The position numbers and the translations under genes were made by a program. The notes beneath the pieces were generated by a model. That model ran no database searches, was not told where the DNA came from, and saw only the letters and a program-made list of their open reading frames with translations. From a virus, in IMG/VR virus record IMGVR_UViG_3300035185_000020, positions 1 through 25,073 of that record: DNA of 25,073 nucleotides, one strand, 5' to 3'. Of the stretch, positions 15,461 to 22,824 are shown in pieces. Numbering within the stretch: the stretch's first letter is position 1; every line of letters starts with the position of its first letter.

Positions 15461-16452
15461 CGGTCCAACTCCCGGATCCGGCGGTTGATGACCTCGAGGA
15501 CTTCCTCGCGCGGGCTGTCGCCCTCCCCCTCGGCCACCGACGCCAGCACCTGGGCGTCGAGGCACTCGGGCACAAGTCGGTCGAGCATGTCCAGGGTCGC
15601 CTCCTTCTTGGTCATCGTGAGCAACGTCGCCGCCGCCAGGTCGGGCTCGACCGATGGCTTCTTGCCCTTCTCGATGGCGACGTAGTCGGGGAGCGCCCGG
15701 TGCTCCCTGATCTTCGCCTCGAGCGCCCCGATCACGTCGTCTCGCGGCCTCTCGCTCAACTCCAGCGCGACCAAACCCAGGATCGTGGGCAGCGCGTCGA
15801 TCTTCTGGATCTCGATGCGCTCGCGCAGGCGCTTCGCCGCGAGCTTCCCCCGCTTGTAGATCGTGTCCCCCTCGGGGAGCGGCTTCGCCGACTTGGGCGG
15901 GCGCAGCGGAACCGAGAGGAAGTCGTCCGGGGGGTCCTCGTCGAGCCAGGGCATGTAGACCTGGCCGTGGTCGTTGAAGAAGAGCCGCAGGTTGTGGACG
16001 CCGGGCGAGCTCAGGCCATAGCGCTCGTCGACCTCGACGAACCCGCAGTGCTGGTAGCCCCACTTGCGCTTGCGGAGGATCGGGCGATAGAGACCGTCGA
16101 GCGCGGGCTTGCCGTCCTTCTCGACGACCTCGATCCGCGTGAGGCAGATGTCGATCACGGCGCGCTGCATGCCCGCGCTTAGTTGACCCCAGCGATCACC
16201 GTGCAGAAGCACGCGCACGTCGGCGCTGCCGTCGCTGCGGTCTTCTTCCTTCATGATCCGAATCTTGCCGAGGATCGGGTCGCCGTCTCGAGACAGGGCC
16301 TCGCCGCGCGGCAGGTCGTCCTTGTCCCTGGAGGCGTAGACGCCCTTCACCGCTATTGTCACGTCGGCAAGGCGCTCTCGGTGGCAGTCGAGCGCGCGCA
16401 CGTCATCGAACGCCGTCCTCATGTTGTTCGTGGGTGGCTGGTAGGTGGGCAT
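15457..16452 (-). CDS. Putative phage metallopeptidase-like protein, zinc ligands apparently lost (331 aa)
   Basis: ATG 16452 shares a base with the helicase stop (TGATG). Residues ~78-150 have the layout I associate with putative phage metallopeptidase domains: DVRVLLHGDRWGQLS, a helix QRAVIDICLTRIEVV where such proteins carry an HExxH-type motif, then LRKRKWGYQHCGFVEVDERYG. Here the HExxH position reads DICLT, so zinc catalysis looks impossible; a structural or binding role is more likely. The C-terminal ~130 residues are helical, with a Lys-rich segment and EVLEVINRRIRELDR at the end. The family assignment is from memory of the pattern and is tentative; the absence of HExxH is directly visible. 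Confidence 0.6.
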   Translation of the reverse strand: MPTYQPPTNNMRTAFDDVRALDCHRERLADVTIAVKGVYASRDKDDLPRGEALSRDGDPILGKIRIMKEEDRSDGSADVRVLLHGDRWGQLSAGMQRAVIDICLTRIEVVEKDGKPALDGLYRPILRKRKWGYQHCGFVEVDERYGLSSPGVHNLRLFFNDHGQVYMPWLDEDPPDDFLSVPLRPPKSAKPLPEGDTIYKRGKLAAKRLRERIEIQKIDALPTILGLVALELSERPRDDVIGALEAKIREHRALPDYVAIEKGKKPSVEPDLAAATLLTMTKKEATLDMLDRLVPECLDAQVLASVAEGEGDSPREEVLEVINRRIRELDR

Positions 16453-18596
16453 CAGTGGTCCTCTCGTGTTGGTGTCAAGCGCTCGGCAAGCCGGGTGCAC
16501 CGTCGTCGTGACTCGGCCCGGACGGCGCGGCGGATCTCTTCGACGCGACCCACGATCACGCACAGGCGGCGAGCTCGGGTGATCGCGGTGTAGAGCAGTT
16601 GGCGATCGAGCATGCGACTGCGGAACACTGGGATGATGACCGCCGGAAACTCGCCGCCTTGGCTCTTGTGGATTGTCATCGCGTAGGCCAGTTGCAGCGC
16701 GCGCGAGTCGTAGCGCTTGTAGGTCTTGACCGAGCCATCGAAGTCGACCGCGACCTCCTTCTCGGCGATCCGCGCGACGAAGCCAACGTCCCCGTTGAAC
16801 ACGTTCCGCTCATAGTCGTTGCGCATCTGCATCACGCGGTCCCCGACGCAAAAGCGCCGGCCCTGCGCGCCGTAGAACGCGGGCTGGTTGCGGTTGTAGG
16901 TCTGCTGCAGGCGGGCATTGAATGCCTCGACCCCAGCGTCTCCCTTGTGGGTCGGGCACAGGATCTGGACCTCCTCAGCGGGGTCGAGGTCGTAGGCAGC
17001 CGGGATCCTCGAGGCGGCCAGGTGCACGATCTTGCGCTGGGCCTGCTTCGGTTCGGCGCACGGGATGATGTAGAACTGGCCGCCGGCGCCGCGACTGCTC
17101 GGGTCAGAAACGAGGTCCTCGCCACGCAAGAGTCGGTGGGCGTTGTCCACGATGGTCGAGCCATCCTCCTGGCGAAAGACCTCGGTGAGGCGAACGACCG
17201 AGATGTTGGCACCTGCCTCCGCGGCGCTGATGATGTCGCGCAGGACGTCGCCGGCGCCCACGGCTGGGAGTTGGTCAACGTCCCCGACGAGCAGCAGGCG
17301 GTGACGCTCGTCGAGGGCGGAGAGCAGCGCGTCCGCGAGGTCGAGGTCGACCATGCTCATCTCGTCGACGACGACCAGTCCAGGTGGAAGAGGGTGAGCA
17401 GATCCGTGGTGGAAGCCACCGCCCGGGGTGGGACGGAGTAGACGATGGATGGTGCTCGCGGTCTTCCCTGTGGCCTCGGTGAGGCGTCGAGCTGCGCGGC
17501 CGGTCGGCGCGCACAGGTGAACGTCGATCCCTGCGGACCGAGCGAGGTCGAGCACCGCCGCGACGGTCCGGCTCTTGCCCGTGCCTGGTCCACCGGTGAG
17601 CACCGTGACCCCCGAGCGCGCCACCATCTCGACGGCGGCGCGCTGACCCTCGGCAAGATCGTTCCCCACAGTCCCGGTGAACAGGACCACGCGCGCGGAC
17701 TTGGCCAACATCGAGATCGCGTCGGCGACCCTCTGCTCAAGGCGGTCTACGCCACCCAGGAACACCATGCCGGAGTGCAACTCGAGCGCACCGTGCTCGA
17801 GAAGACGCTCGATCCCCGCGTCGACGTGGTCCTCGTCGAGCCCGAGCTTGCGCGCGGATCGGCCCGACAACTCAGGTCCGGGCAGGCAGCAGTCGCCGTC
17901 GCCCCGGAGCGCGGCGCGAAGCTCGTCGACAACCCCGGCATCGACGCGATCGTGGTTCCTACGGTCAATCCCGGTCGCCCGGGCGATTTTCTCCGCGTGC
18001 GCGAACGACACTCGGGATACCTTGCGCGCGACCCTGTAGGGGTAGTCGTCAAGCATCTGGACCGAGTACTCGCCGAACTCCTCGTGGATCGCCTTGGCCA
18101 GCCCGGGCGCCAGGCCGAGTTCGATGAGGCGGTTTCGCAACTTGGCGAGGGCGCCGCTCTGCTTGCGGTGGTGTTCCTTGATCTTGCGCAACGCCGCGGG
18201 CCCGATCCCAGGGATGTGCTCGAGCACCTCGATGTCGCGGTCGAGGATTTCCCAGGTCCGCTCGCCGAGTTGCTCGACGATCCGCTCGGCGGTCGACTGG
18301 CCAATCCCCGGGTAGGTCTTGAGCCGAGCGATCACCTGCTCCGTCGTCGACGGCGGCAGCACCTCGAGCGCCTCAAACCCGAACTGACGGCCGTGCTTCG
18401 GGTGCGCGGACCAGCGCCCATGAGCCACGAACTTCGCCCCCTTCTCGACGCCCGTCTCGCGCTCGCCGACCACGATCTCCTCGCGGTCGGCGACGGTAGT
18501 GACGAGGACGGTGAAGCCCGAGTCGGCGTTCCAATACCTCACGGTCTCGACCACGCCCTCGATGGTGTCGAGCGCTCGCTGCGGGCGCCGGTTCAT
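16452..18596 (-). CDS. recD2: RecD2-type ATP-dependent DNA helicase
   Basis: A 714-residue superfamily 1B 5'-3' helicase. An OB-like N-domain (VVETVRYWNADSGFTVLVTT) leads to tandem helix-hairpin-helix motifs (YPGIGQSTAERIVEQLG, IPGIGPAALRKIKEH). The motor has Walker A TGGPGTGKSRTV, CAPTGRAARRL (Ia), VVVDEMSMVD (II), LLLVGDVDQLPAVGAGDVL (III), LTEVFRQ (IV), YAMTIHKSQGGEFPAVII (V) and LYTAITRARRL (VI). A GDVGFVARI SH3-like insert is also present. All motifs are intact. The start ATG 18596 overlaps the upstream stop as ATGA; the frame is open to 18689, but that has no support. Length matches RecD2 (~700-740). It probably serves phage replication or recombination. Confidence 0.92.
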   Translation of the reverse strand: MNRRPQRALDTIEGVVETVRYWNADSGFTVLVTTVADREEIVVGERETGVEKGAKFVAHGRWSAHPKHGRQFGFEALEVLPPSTTEQVIARLKTYPGIGQSTAERIVEQLGERTWEILDRDIEVLEHIPGIGPAALRKIKEHHRKQSGALAKLRNRLIELGLAPGLAKAIHEEFGEYSVQMLDDYPYRVARKVSRVSFAHAEKIARATGIDRRNHDRVDAGVVDELRAALRGDGDCCLPGPELSGRSARKLGLDEDHVDAGIERLLEHGALELHSGMVFLGGVDRLEQRVADAISMLAKSARVVLFTGTVGNDLAEGQRAAVEMVARSGVTVLTGGPGTGKSRTVAAVLDLARSAGIDVHLCAPTGRAARRLTEATGKTASTIHRLLRPTPGGGFHHGSAHPLPPGLVVVDEMSMVDLDLADALLSALDERHRLLLVGDVDQLPAVGAGDVLRDIISAAEAGANISVVRLTEVFRQEDGSTIVDNAHRLLRGEDLVSDPSSRGAGGQFYIIPCAEPKQAQRKIVHLAASRIPAAYDLDPAEEVQILCPTHKGDAGVEAFNARLQQTYNRNQPAFYGAQGRRFCVGDRVMQMRNDYERNVFNGDVGFVARIAEKEVAVDFDGSVKTYKRYDSRALQLAYAMTIHKSQGGEFPAVIIPVFRSRMLDRQLLYTAITRARRLCVIVGRVEEIRRAVRAESRRRCTRLAERLTPTREDH

Positions 18597-18838
18597 TCGA
18601 CGGACTTGCACGCCTTCGCCGTGTGCCCGTCCGCTATGCAGTTGGCCAGGGAGAGTTCGTCTCGAATTTCTCCGAGCACGACCACGCAAGCGAGCAACAT
18701 GACCGACACCACCGCGAGCGTGATGGTGTAGTCCCTCTCCCGCACCAACTCGACCCGGACGGGCGTTCCGTGAATCGCCCCCTCGACTGTCGTGTTGGTC
18801 CTGACATGTCCGCGGATGGGTGTGCTCTCCTCAGTCAT
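18593..18838 (-). CDS. Small single-pass membrane protein (81 aa)
   Basis: Starts at ATG 18838 (8-base overlap with the gene before). A hydrophilic N-terminal ~45 residues (MTEESTPIRGHVRTNTTVEG) is followed by RERDYTITLAVVSVMLLACV VVLGEIRDEL, a clear transmembrane helix around residues 45-62. A short Cys-containing tail (SLANCIADGHTAKACKSVE) ends in an ATGA overlap with the helicase. The two tail cysteines could form a disulfide if outside the membrane. The function is unknown. Confidence 0.65.
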   Translation of the reverse strand: MTEESTPIRGHVRTNTTVEGAIHGTPVRVELVRERDYTITLAVVSVMLLACVVVLGEIRDELSLANCIADGHTAKACKSVE

Positions 18839-19121
18839 CGCAGTCCTCCGGCTCGTCATCGCAGGCGCCGAAGTGATGGCGAAGCGCGAACGCCAACTGG
18901 ACGACGTCATTCGGCACAAACCGGTCGAGCACGTCCTGCACCTTGATGCGGTCGAGCCACGAGGCCGCTCGCTGGCGACCTGTGATCGTCCCGGACAGGC
19001 CGTGCGTCCCGGACAGGCCGTGCGGGTCCTCGCCGCAGAAGTCAATCTCGCCGTCGATGGCGATCGCGCAGATGTTGGTGATAACCCTGCGCATGTTGGG
19101 GGTAATGTGCGTCGCGGTCAT
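18831..19121 (-). CDS. Hypothetical protein (96 aa) with internal 6-residue repeat
   Basis: ATG 19121 overlaps the previous gene by four bases (ATGA). The protein has a helical N-terminus (TPNMRRVITNICAIAIDGEI), a duplicated HGLSGT-HGLSGT from an exact 18-bp tandem repeat around 18993-19028, a basic helix (GRQRAASWLDRIKVQDVLDR) and an acidic end (CDDEPEDCDD). No family is recognised. The tandem copy is probably a recent slippage event and makes the loop six residues longer. Confidence 0.6.
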   Translation of the reverse strand: MTATHITPNMRRVITNICAIAIDGEIDFCGEDPHGLSGTHGLSGTITGRQRAASWLDRIKVQDVLDRFVPNDVVQLAFALRHHFGACDDEPEDCDD

Positions 19122-19528
19122 CCTTCACCTCGCGTAATCCGCAAAGCCCAGGCCGTCGGCCAGACCCACATCGACAGCGCCGCTATGATTCGCACAAGCC
19201 GTCCGTGGCTCAAGGACTCAGCCGTCGCGGTGGGGGCGACGGTCGGCTCGAAGTGGCCGCAGTCGCCGTTCGCGTTGACCTCCGTGCACCTCGACCACGC
19301 CGTCCAGCCGGGCGACGTCTCGCCGGTGATCGGGTTGTACTCGGCTGGCCACTCGTGGCGCGGCACCGCCGTGCACAGCCAGTCTCGCCAGGGGTCCAAC
19401 TTGTCCGCCATCTTGCTGTCCCGGCGATACCGACATTCGGCGCACACGGGCTGCACGACTTGCAGCATGCGTCGGTGCGGACTCCCGGTCGCGTCGGGCT
19501 CGTCGCGCCGCTCGATGGTCGCGCTCAT
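19118..19528 (-). CDS. Cys-containing membrane-associated hypothetical protein (136 aa)
   Basis: Starts at ATG 19528 (ATGA overlap). An N-terminal domain holds paired cysteines (CAECRYRRD, then CTAVPRHEW and CTEVNANGDCGHFEP) that could bind zinc or another metal. After a Thr/Ala linker, residues ~110-130 (RLVRIIAALSMWVWPTAWAL) form one hydrophobic segment near the C-terminus, so the protein may be tail-anchored. No family is recognised. It is one of three consecutive small genes with membrane segments. Confidence 0.65.
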   Translation of the reverse strand: MSATIERRDEPDATGSPHRRMLQVVQPVCAECRYRRDSKMADKLDPWRDWLCTAVPRHEWPAEYNPITGETSPGWTAWSRCTEVNANGDCGHFEPTVAPTATAESLSHGRLVRIIAALSMWVWPTAWALRITRGEG

Positions 19529-19791
19529 CGCCGCCTCTCCTTTTGGGCCTTGGCGACCGCGGCTTGACGCGCAATGATGTCGAGAAGTTGAGTCTCGTCG
19601 ACCCCCGCACGTTCGGCGAAGTCTTGCACGCTCTCACCCTCCTTTGGGTAGGGGTAGGGACGCTCAGCCAGCAGCGCGCGAACACCCAGGTGCATCGCTG
19701 TCCGGCGATGGCGCTCGTCCCCGAGCTGGTGGCAATCCGCCTGAGTGTCGCGGTCGTGATCACCCTGTCGATCGGTGTCGGTCATGTTCAT
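19525..19791 (-). CDS. Small hydrophilic hypothetical protein (88 aa)
   Basis: Begins at ATG 19791 immediately after the previous stop; an alternative ATG lies at 19785. The N-terminus is His/Asp-rich (TDRQGDHDRDTQADCHQLGD). The C-terminus contains a helix-turn-helix-like stretch (SVQDFAERAGVDETQLLDII) and then a basic tail (AKAQKERRR). It could be a small DNA-binding protein, but the helix-turn-helix resemblance is modest. The stop couples to the next gene by ATGA. Confidence 0.55.
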   Translation of the reverse strand: MNMTDTDRQGDHDRDTQADCHQLGDERHRRTAMHLGVRALLAERPYPYPKEGESVQDFAERAGVDETQLLDIIARQAAVAKAQKERRR

Positions 19792-20196
19792 TCAATCAAC
19801 CGCCTTTAGTCCAAGTCGGGCCCACACCATGCACAGACCGAGGCACATCGCCACGATTACGGCAACTAATCCAGTCGGGGGCACGGTGCCGATGGCCCCC
19901 ACGGTAGCCCAGACCGCGCTCGCTCCCCACGCGTAGCAAAACAGTTCTGCGCGCGACGCGGTTGTCCGGATGCCCATCGCCACATCGAAGGCGTACTCGT
20001 AGCCGGTGCCCTCTGCGACCACGTCGCCGTCGACTTCGACAGTGAAGTAGGTGGTCGACGGGTCCCACGTGGCAATCTCCTCGGCAATCCACGTGGCAAT
20101 CTCCTCGGCAATCCACTCGGGGGTCCACTCGGGGGTCGCGGGCTGACCATCGATGGTCCATTTGCCCTCACGCTGTTGTTCGGTGTCGTTGGTCAT
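19792..20196 (-). CDS. Membrane protein with N-terminal tandem repeats (134 aa)
   Basis: ATG 20196 follows GGAGGA at short spacing and lies 29 bases inside the preceding gene. Residues ~20-45 contain short repeats (EWTPEW and AEEIATWIAEEIATW) encoded by exact 24-bp and 12-bp tandem repeats at about 20069-20140. A soluble strand-rich middle (STTYFTVEVDGDVVAEGTGY) precedes two hydrophobic helices (CYAWGASAVWATVGAIGTV; GLVAVIVAMCLGLCMVWARL). It is probably an inner-membrane protein with its N-terminus outside the bilayer region. No family is recognised. Confidence 0.65.
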   Translation of the reverse strand: MTNDTEQQREGKWTIDGQPATPEWTPEWIAEEIATWIAEEIATWDPSTTYFTVEVDGDVVAEGTGYEYAFDVAMGIRTTASRAELFCYAWGASAVWATVGAIGTVPPTGLVAVIVAMCLGLCMVWARLGLKAVD

Positions 20197-21178
20197 GTTC
20201 CTCCGGGGCGTGGTCGACCCGACTCAGGCGAGCCGGTGGCGCCAGGCCGTGGAGACGACCAAGGCACCGGCGCAATATTCCCGGGGGCCGATGGGTCTCC
20301 TCGACGTGTTCGAACACCTCCACCCAGGGGCTCGGGCTCGTCTCGATCCCGGGAGCATCGTCTACCTCTACGGGTGGCGCGTCAGCCACCACCCTCGCAG
20401 CGGGGGCCGCGACATGACGCGTGTCGACCTCGTGGAGGTGCGCGGATTCGCCAACGGCGCGCGTGCGCAGCTCTGGCTCGCCACCCGGGGTTCCGCTTCG
20501 CCGCTTGACTGGGACTGGGAGTTGCAAATTTGACTCGGTCGCGGCGACCGCCAGCGCGAACCAGGCCCTCGGCGGCGACACGATGACGCGGCGCCCCTCG
20601 CGGCGGATCAGCCCGAGCCGCTCAAGCTCCCGCGCGCGCTTGGTCCACGACGGGTTGTCCCGGTGGCCAATGAACCTGCGCCAGTCGCTCATCGAGCAGC
20701 CGAGATCGGCCCAGTCCTCGATGGCGCCGCCAGTGTGGTCACTCGCGAGCATGTACGCCCCGACCATAGCGGTGATGAGCGCGGCCGGGCGTGCTCGCGC
20801 AGCTCGACCGATGGCCCAGAGGTTGCGGATGTCGGCGCCGGCGGGGGCCAGGGCCTTGACCGGCGCGTGCAGCCCGAGCTTGAGAAGCCGGCCGATCCTG
20901 CGGCGCGCGCCTGCTCGAGGGCCGTAGCGGCTGACGAGCTCGCCAGCGCTGCGCAGGACCGCGAGCGCGCGCTCGACCTGGCGCGCGGCCAGGCCCGTGA
21001 TCGCGGCCAGGGTCTCGTTGCTGTGCCAGGGGTCGTGCTGCTCGCGACCTGGCCAGCGGGTCGCGGCGAGCAGGACCAGGCGGAGGAGCCGGGCCGCCTC
21101 GGCGCCGGTTCCTCGGATGCGGAGAGCTCGAGCGCCGAGACTCGCGGTGTCGTGGGCGAATAGGGCGCAGGCTGTCAC
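20168..21178 (-). CDS. Winged-helix DNA-binding protein, possible replication initiator (336 aa)
   Basis: GTG 21178 overlaps the previous TGA as GTGA; the longer open frame to 21415 is a shadow. Two helix-turn-helix-like units are visible: HSNETLAAITGLAARQVERA followed by LAVLRSAGELVSR, and later SMSDWRRFIGHRDNPSWTKR with ARELERLGLIRREGRRVIVS. Between them an Arg/Ala-rich helical region occurs. The C-terminal ~80 residues are low-complexity and Pro-rich. This layout recalls phage replication proteins of the winged-helix type, and its place in the early half upstream of a helicase agrees. That role is inference; a transcription factor is the alternative. Confidence 0.6.
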   Translation of the reverse strand: MTACALFAHDTASLGARALRIRGTGAEAARLLRLVLLAATRWPGREQHDPWHSNETLAAITGLAARQVERALAVLRSAGELVSRYGPRAGARRRIGRLLKLGLHAPVKALAPAGADIRNLWAIGRAARARPAALITAMVGAYMLASDHTGGAIEDWADLGCSMSDWRRFIGHRDNPSWTKRARELERLGLIRREGRRVIVSPPRAWFALAVAATESNLQLPVPVKRRSGTPGGEPELRTRAVGESAHLHEVDTRHVAAPAARVVADAPPVEVDDAPGIETSPSPWVEVFEHVEETHRPPGILRRCLGRLHGLAPPARLSRVDHAPEEHDQRHRTTA

Positions 21179-21654
21179 CGGGTCGACTCCGGCGCTATGG
21201 CGGCCATCTCTTCGAGGATGTCGAAGGCAGCGCGATTCAACTCTTTCGCGCGAATCTGGATCGTGACGGCGATGCCGGTGGCGAGGCAGTAGGTCCACGT
21301 CGGCGTGTTGGGCGACAGGCGCACGTTGTCGAACCCAGGCTTCTCCCACGTGCGGTGCACGTTGTCCGGGTGGCTCCCGAGCGTCCAGCCATCGCGAATG
21401 AGCCACTCTTCGCACTGCGCCAGCGTGACCCCAGCCGCCTCGACATCGTGGCTGTTGACCTCGGCGCGGGTGCGCCAGTAATCGCGTTCGGCGAGCAACT
21501 CGTCGACCATCTCAAAGATGTCGATGCCGTCCTCGGTCGCCCGACGCCACACGATGTCGCTGGGGCATTCCAGCCTTGAACGCAGGTCGAACAGCCGATC
21601 GGGGTCCATGGGTTGCGCGCCATCGCGCGCGTGGGTATCTTTCTCGGGCATCAC
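21175..21654 (-). CDS. Hypothetical protein (159 aa)
   Basis: Start GTG 21654 or, equally plausible, ATG 21651, preceded by AAAGGGG. The N-terminal half is acidic and helical (DGIDIFEMVDELLAERDYW). The C-terminal half holds aromatic strands (CEEWLIRDGWTLGSHPDNVH, TPTWTYCLATGIAVTIQIRA) and a closing helix (AAFDILEEMAAIAPESTR). No catalytic motif is visible and no family is recognised. It is separated by 20 bases from the upstream gene, whose last codons form a strong hairpin, so this gene may have separate expression control. Confidence 0.65.
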   Translation of the reverse strand: MMPEKDTHARDGAQPMDPDRLFDLRSRLECPSDIVWRRATEDGIDIFEMVDELLAERDYWRTRAEVNSHDVEAAGVTLAQCEEWLIRDGWTLGSHPDNVHRTWEKPGFDNVRLSPNTPTWTYCLATGIAVTIQIRAKELNRAAFDILEEMAAIAPESTR

Positions 21655-21674
21655 TGCCCCTTTCGTGTTGGGGG

Positions 21675-22259
21675 TTAGGGTGTCCCGGCCTCGCCGGGGT
21701 CGGGCCGGGATTCGCTCTCCCGGCCTTCGACGTTTTGTACCACAGGGTCGGCTAGCTTTGTCGCGCTCTTGCCTGACCGCACGATCTCGAGCATGTCGTC
21801 CCAGGGCACCCCGGGGTCAACCCCGAGCGCCGCGGCCAACTCCGCGACGTGGGCCATCTGCGCCGCACGCATGTTGTCGCGGCAGCCCACCGCGTAGGCG
21901 ACGCGCATCAACTGGACGTCCAGGCGCGCCGCGGTGAGCTCGACCAGGAGCCGCGCGACCAGGGCCGTGGCCGCGATCTCGTTGACCCGCGTGCTCGCAT
22001 CCCAGTACTTCTCGTCCACTCGCGCGCGTACGACCTTGCGGTGCCGCGCCAACTCAGCGCTGGCTCGGGCATAGCTAAGGACGTAGTGCCTGCGCTCGAT
22101 CCCTGCCGCTCGCATCCGGGCCCAGTCCTCGGGCGATGGCTCACCGATCGTGGAGTTGCGATCATTATCGCAACAGCACGGGAGCCCCCCCGTCACTGGA
22201 TTGGCGAAGGTCTCGGGGTCGTTCCAAGGGCAGCCTTCGTTGTCGTCTCGGTGGCTCAT
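21675..22259 (-). CDS. Hypothetical protein (194 aa) with N-terminal Cys motif
   Basis: ATG 22259 overlaps the stop of a 27-codon gene as ATGA; upstream extension to 22412 has no support. The N-terminus has a possible metal site (DDNEGCPWNDPETF, then GGLPCCCDNDRN). The rest is mainly helical (RASAELARHRKVVRARVDEK, EIAATALVARLLVELTAARL, AAQMAHVAELAAALGVD). The last ~20 codons coincide with a hairpin element also present at 22825-22876, which gives the tail (VVQNVEGRESESRPD) an RNA-driven look. The function is unknown. Confidence 0.65.
   Translation of the reverse strand: MSHRDDNEGCPWNDPETFANPVTGGLPCCCDNDRNSTIGEPSPEDWARMRAAGIERRHYVLSYARASAELARHRKVVRARVDEKYWDASTRVNEIAATALVARLLVELTAARLDVQLMRVAYAVGCRDNMRAAQMAHVAELAAALGVDPGVPWDDMLEIVRSGKSATKLADPVVQNVEGRESESRPDPGEAGTP
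21698..21746 (-). promoter_or_regulatory. Conserved box plus hairpin, copy 2
   Basis: On the minus strand CCTGTGGTACAA is followed by CGAAGGCC and a perfect 8-bp stem (GGCCGGGA/TCCCGGCC, 21703-21725) with loop GAGCGAA, then CGACC. The same order of elements occurs at 22825-22876 with a different stem sequence. Here it overlaps the last codons of the 194-residue gene, and a second small stem (CCCGGC/GCCGGG, 21684-21698) follows. The next gene starts about 45 bases downstream. Confidence 0.55.
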
Positions 22260-22339
22260 GAGCACGCCTCGGCGATCTGCTCGACGGTCGAGCGGTGGTC
22301 CTCGTCGGGGGTGAGGGTTGTCGGCGTCGAGGCGGTCAT
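22256..22339 (-). CDS. Microprotein gene (27 aa)
   Basis: A 28-codon frame from ATG 22339 to TGA 22256, joined at both ends by ATGA overlaps: with the stop of the 85-residue gene upstream and with the start of the 194-residue gene downstream. It encodes MTASTPTTLTPDEDHRSTVE and then QIAEACS, an acidic Thr-rich peptide with no hydrophobic segment. The double coupling would be unlikely by chance, and without it the two flanking genes would be separated by an unusual 76-base gap. It may be a true microprotein or simply a translated coupling spacer. Confidence 0.55.
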   Translation of the reverse strand: MTASTPTTLTPDEDHRSTVEQIAEACS

Positions 22340-22593
22340 GACAACCCCACCTTTCGCGCCTGCGCGTCGTGGGCGCTTGCCTCGGCCGCCATCTTCCGCG
22401 CCCTGGGCTCATGCTTCGCGCACACGCTGGCGTGGATCCACGACCGCGTGTCGAAGTTGTAGGCCACGACCACGAACTTCGTGGGCGCTCGGCACCCCTT
22501 GAACATGCACCGCTTTGCCACGTCGGCGACGTAGGTGGCGCCGCTGAAGATTTCGGACCCTGGAGGGATGCTCGGGCTCTTGTCCTCGGTCAT
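22336..22593 (-). CDS. Small Cys-containing hypothetical protein (85 aa)
   Basis: ATG 22593 overlaps the previous stop as ATGA. The protein resembles a small zinc-binding unit: KRCMFKGCRAPTKFVVVAYN followed by SVCAKHEPRARKMAAEA, giving the C-x4-C...C-x2-H spacing that could hold one metal ion. A basic C-terminal helix follows. This pattern is common in small phage proteins of unknown role. Its neighbours suggest expression in the operon that begins at 22775. Confidence 0.65.
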   Translation of the reverse strand: MTEDKSPSIPPGSEIFSGATYVADVAKRCMFKGCRAPTKFVVVAYNFDTRSWIHASVCAKHEPRARKMAAEASAHDAQARKVGLS

Positions 22594-22775
22594 CGGCTCG
22601 ACTCCCTGCGTGCTTGCGCCTTGGCCAGCGCTGCACCAAGGCTACCGTGGTGGAGGTAGCCTCCACACAGGGTCCGCATGCCTGACATCCACCGCCAGCC
22701 GCTCGCGCCGATAACGCTGCGTGCTTCGTGGTCTGGACCCGGGGGGCCCGCCTGTGTATCCTTCGATCGCTCCAC
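22590..22775 (-). CDS. First gene of the operon: small hypothetical protein (61 aa)
   Basis: GTG 22775 is fixed by an ideal ribosome site, AAGGAGGTGATC, whose AGGAGG core ends 7 bases upstream. The protein is hydrophilic and Gly/Pro-rich at its N-terminus (MERSKDTQAGPPGPDHEARS), with a basic C-terminal helix (LGAALAKAQARRESSR). An inverted repeat lies inside the gene at 22639-22662. No family is recognised. The strong site and the 146-base gap before it mark the start of a highly translated transcription unit. Confidence 0.6.
   Translation of the reverse strand: MERSKDTQAGPPGPDHEARSVIGASGWRWMSGMRTLCGGYLHHGSLGAALAKAQARRESSR
22639..22662. repeat. Inverted repeat with 8-bp arms
   Basis: AGGCTACC at 22639-22646 and its complement GGTAGCCT at 22655-22662, separated by eight bases, lie inside the 61-residue gene. 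The same GGTAGCCT octamer stands just upstream of the portal start, the muramidase start and the orphan copy of the muramidase start. It may be an operator or RNA hairpin. Confidence 0.5.
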
Positions 22776-22777
22776 GC

Positions 22778-22789
22778 GATCACCTCCTT
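22778..22789 (-). promoter_or_regulatory. Consensus Shine-Dalgarno site
   Basis: On the minus strand AAGGAGGTGATC, fully complementary to the usual 3' end of bacterial 16S rRNA, with 7 bases between AGGAGG and the GTG at 22775. No other start in the window has so complete a site, so this decides the start of the 61-residue gene. Confidence 0.85.
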
Positions 22790-22824
22790 CTCGTTGTGGG
22801 GTCTCGTCGGCACCATGCCAGCGA

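Noticed and set aside
17445-18731. Plus-strand open frame of 428 codons
   Set aside because: Antisense to the RecD2 helicase, whose motifs are complete on the minus strand.
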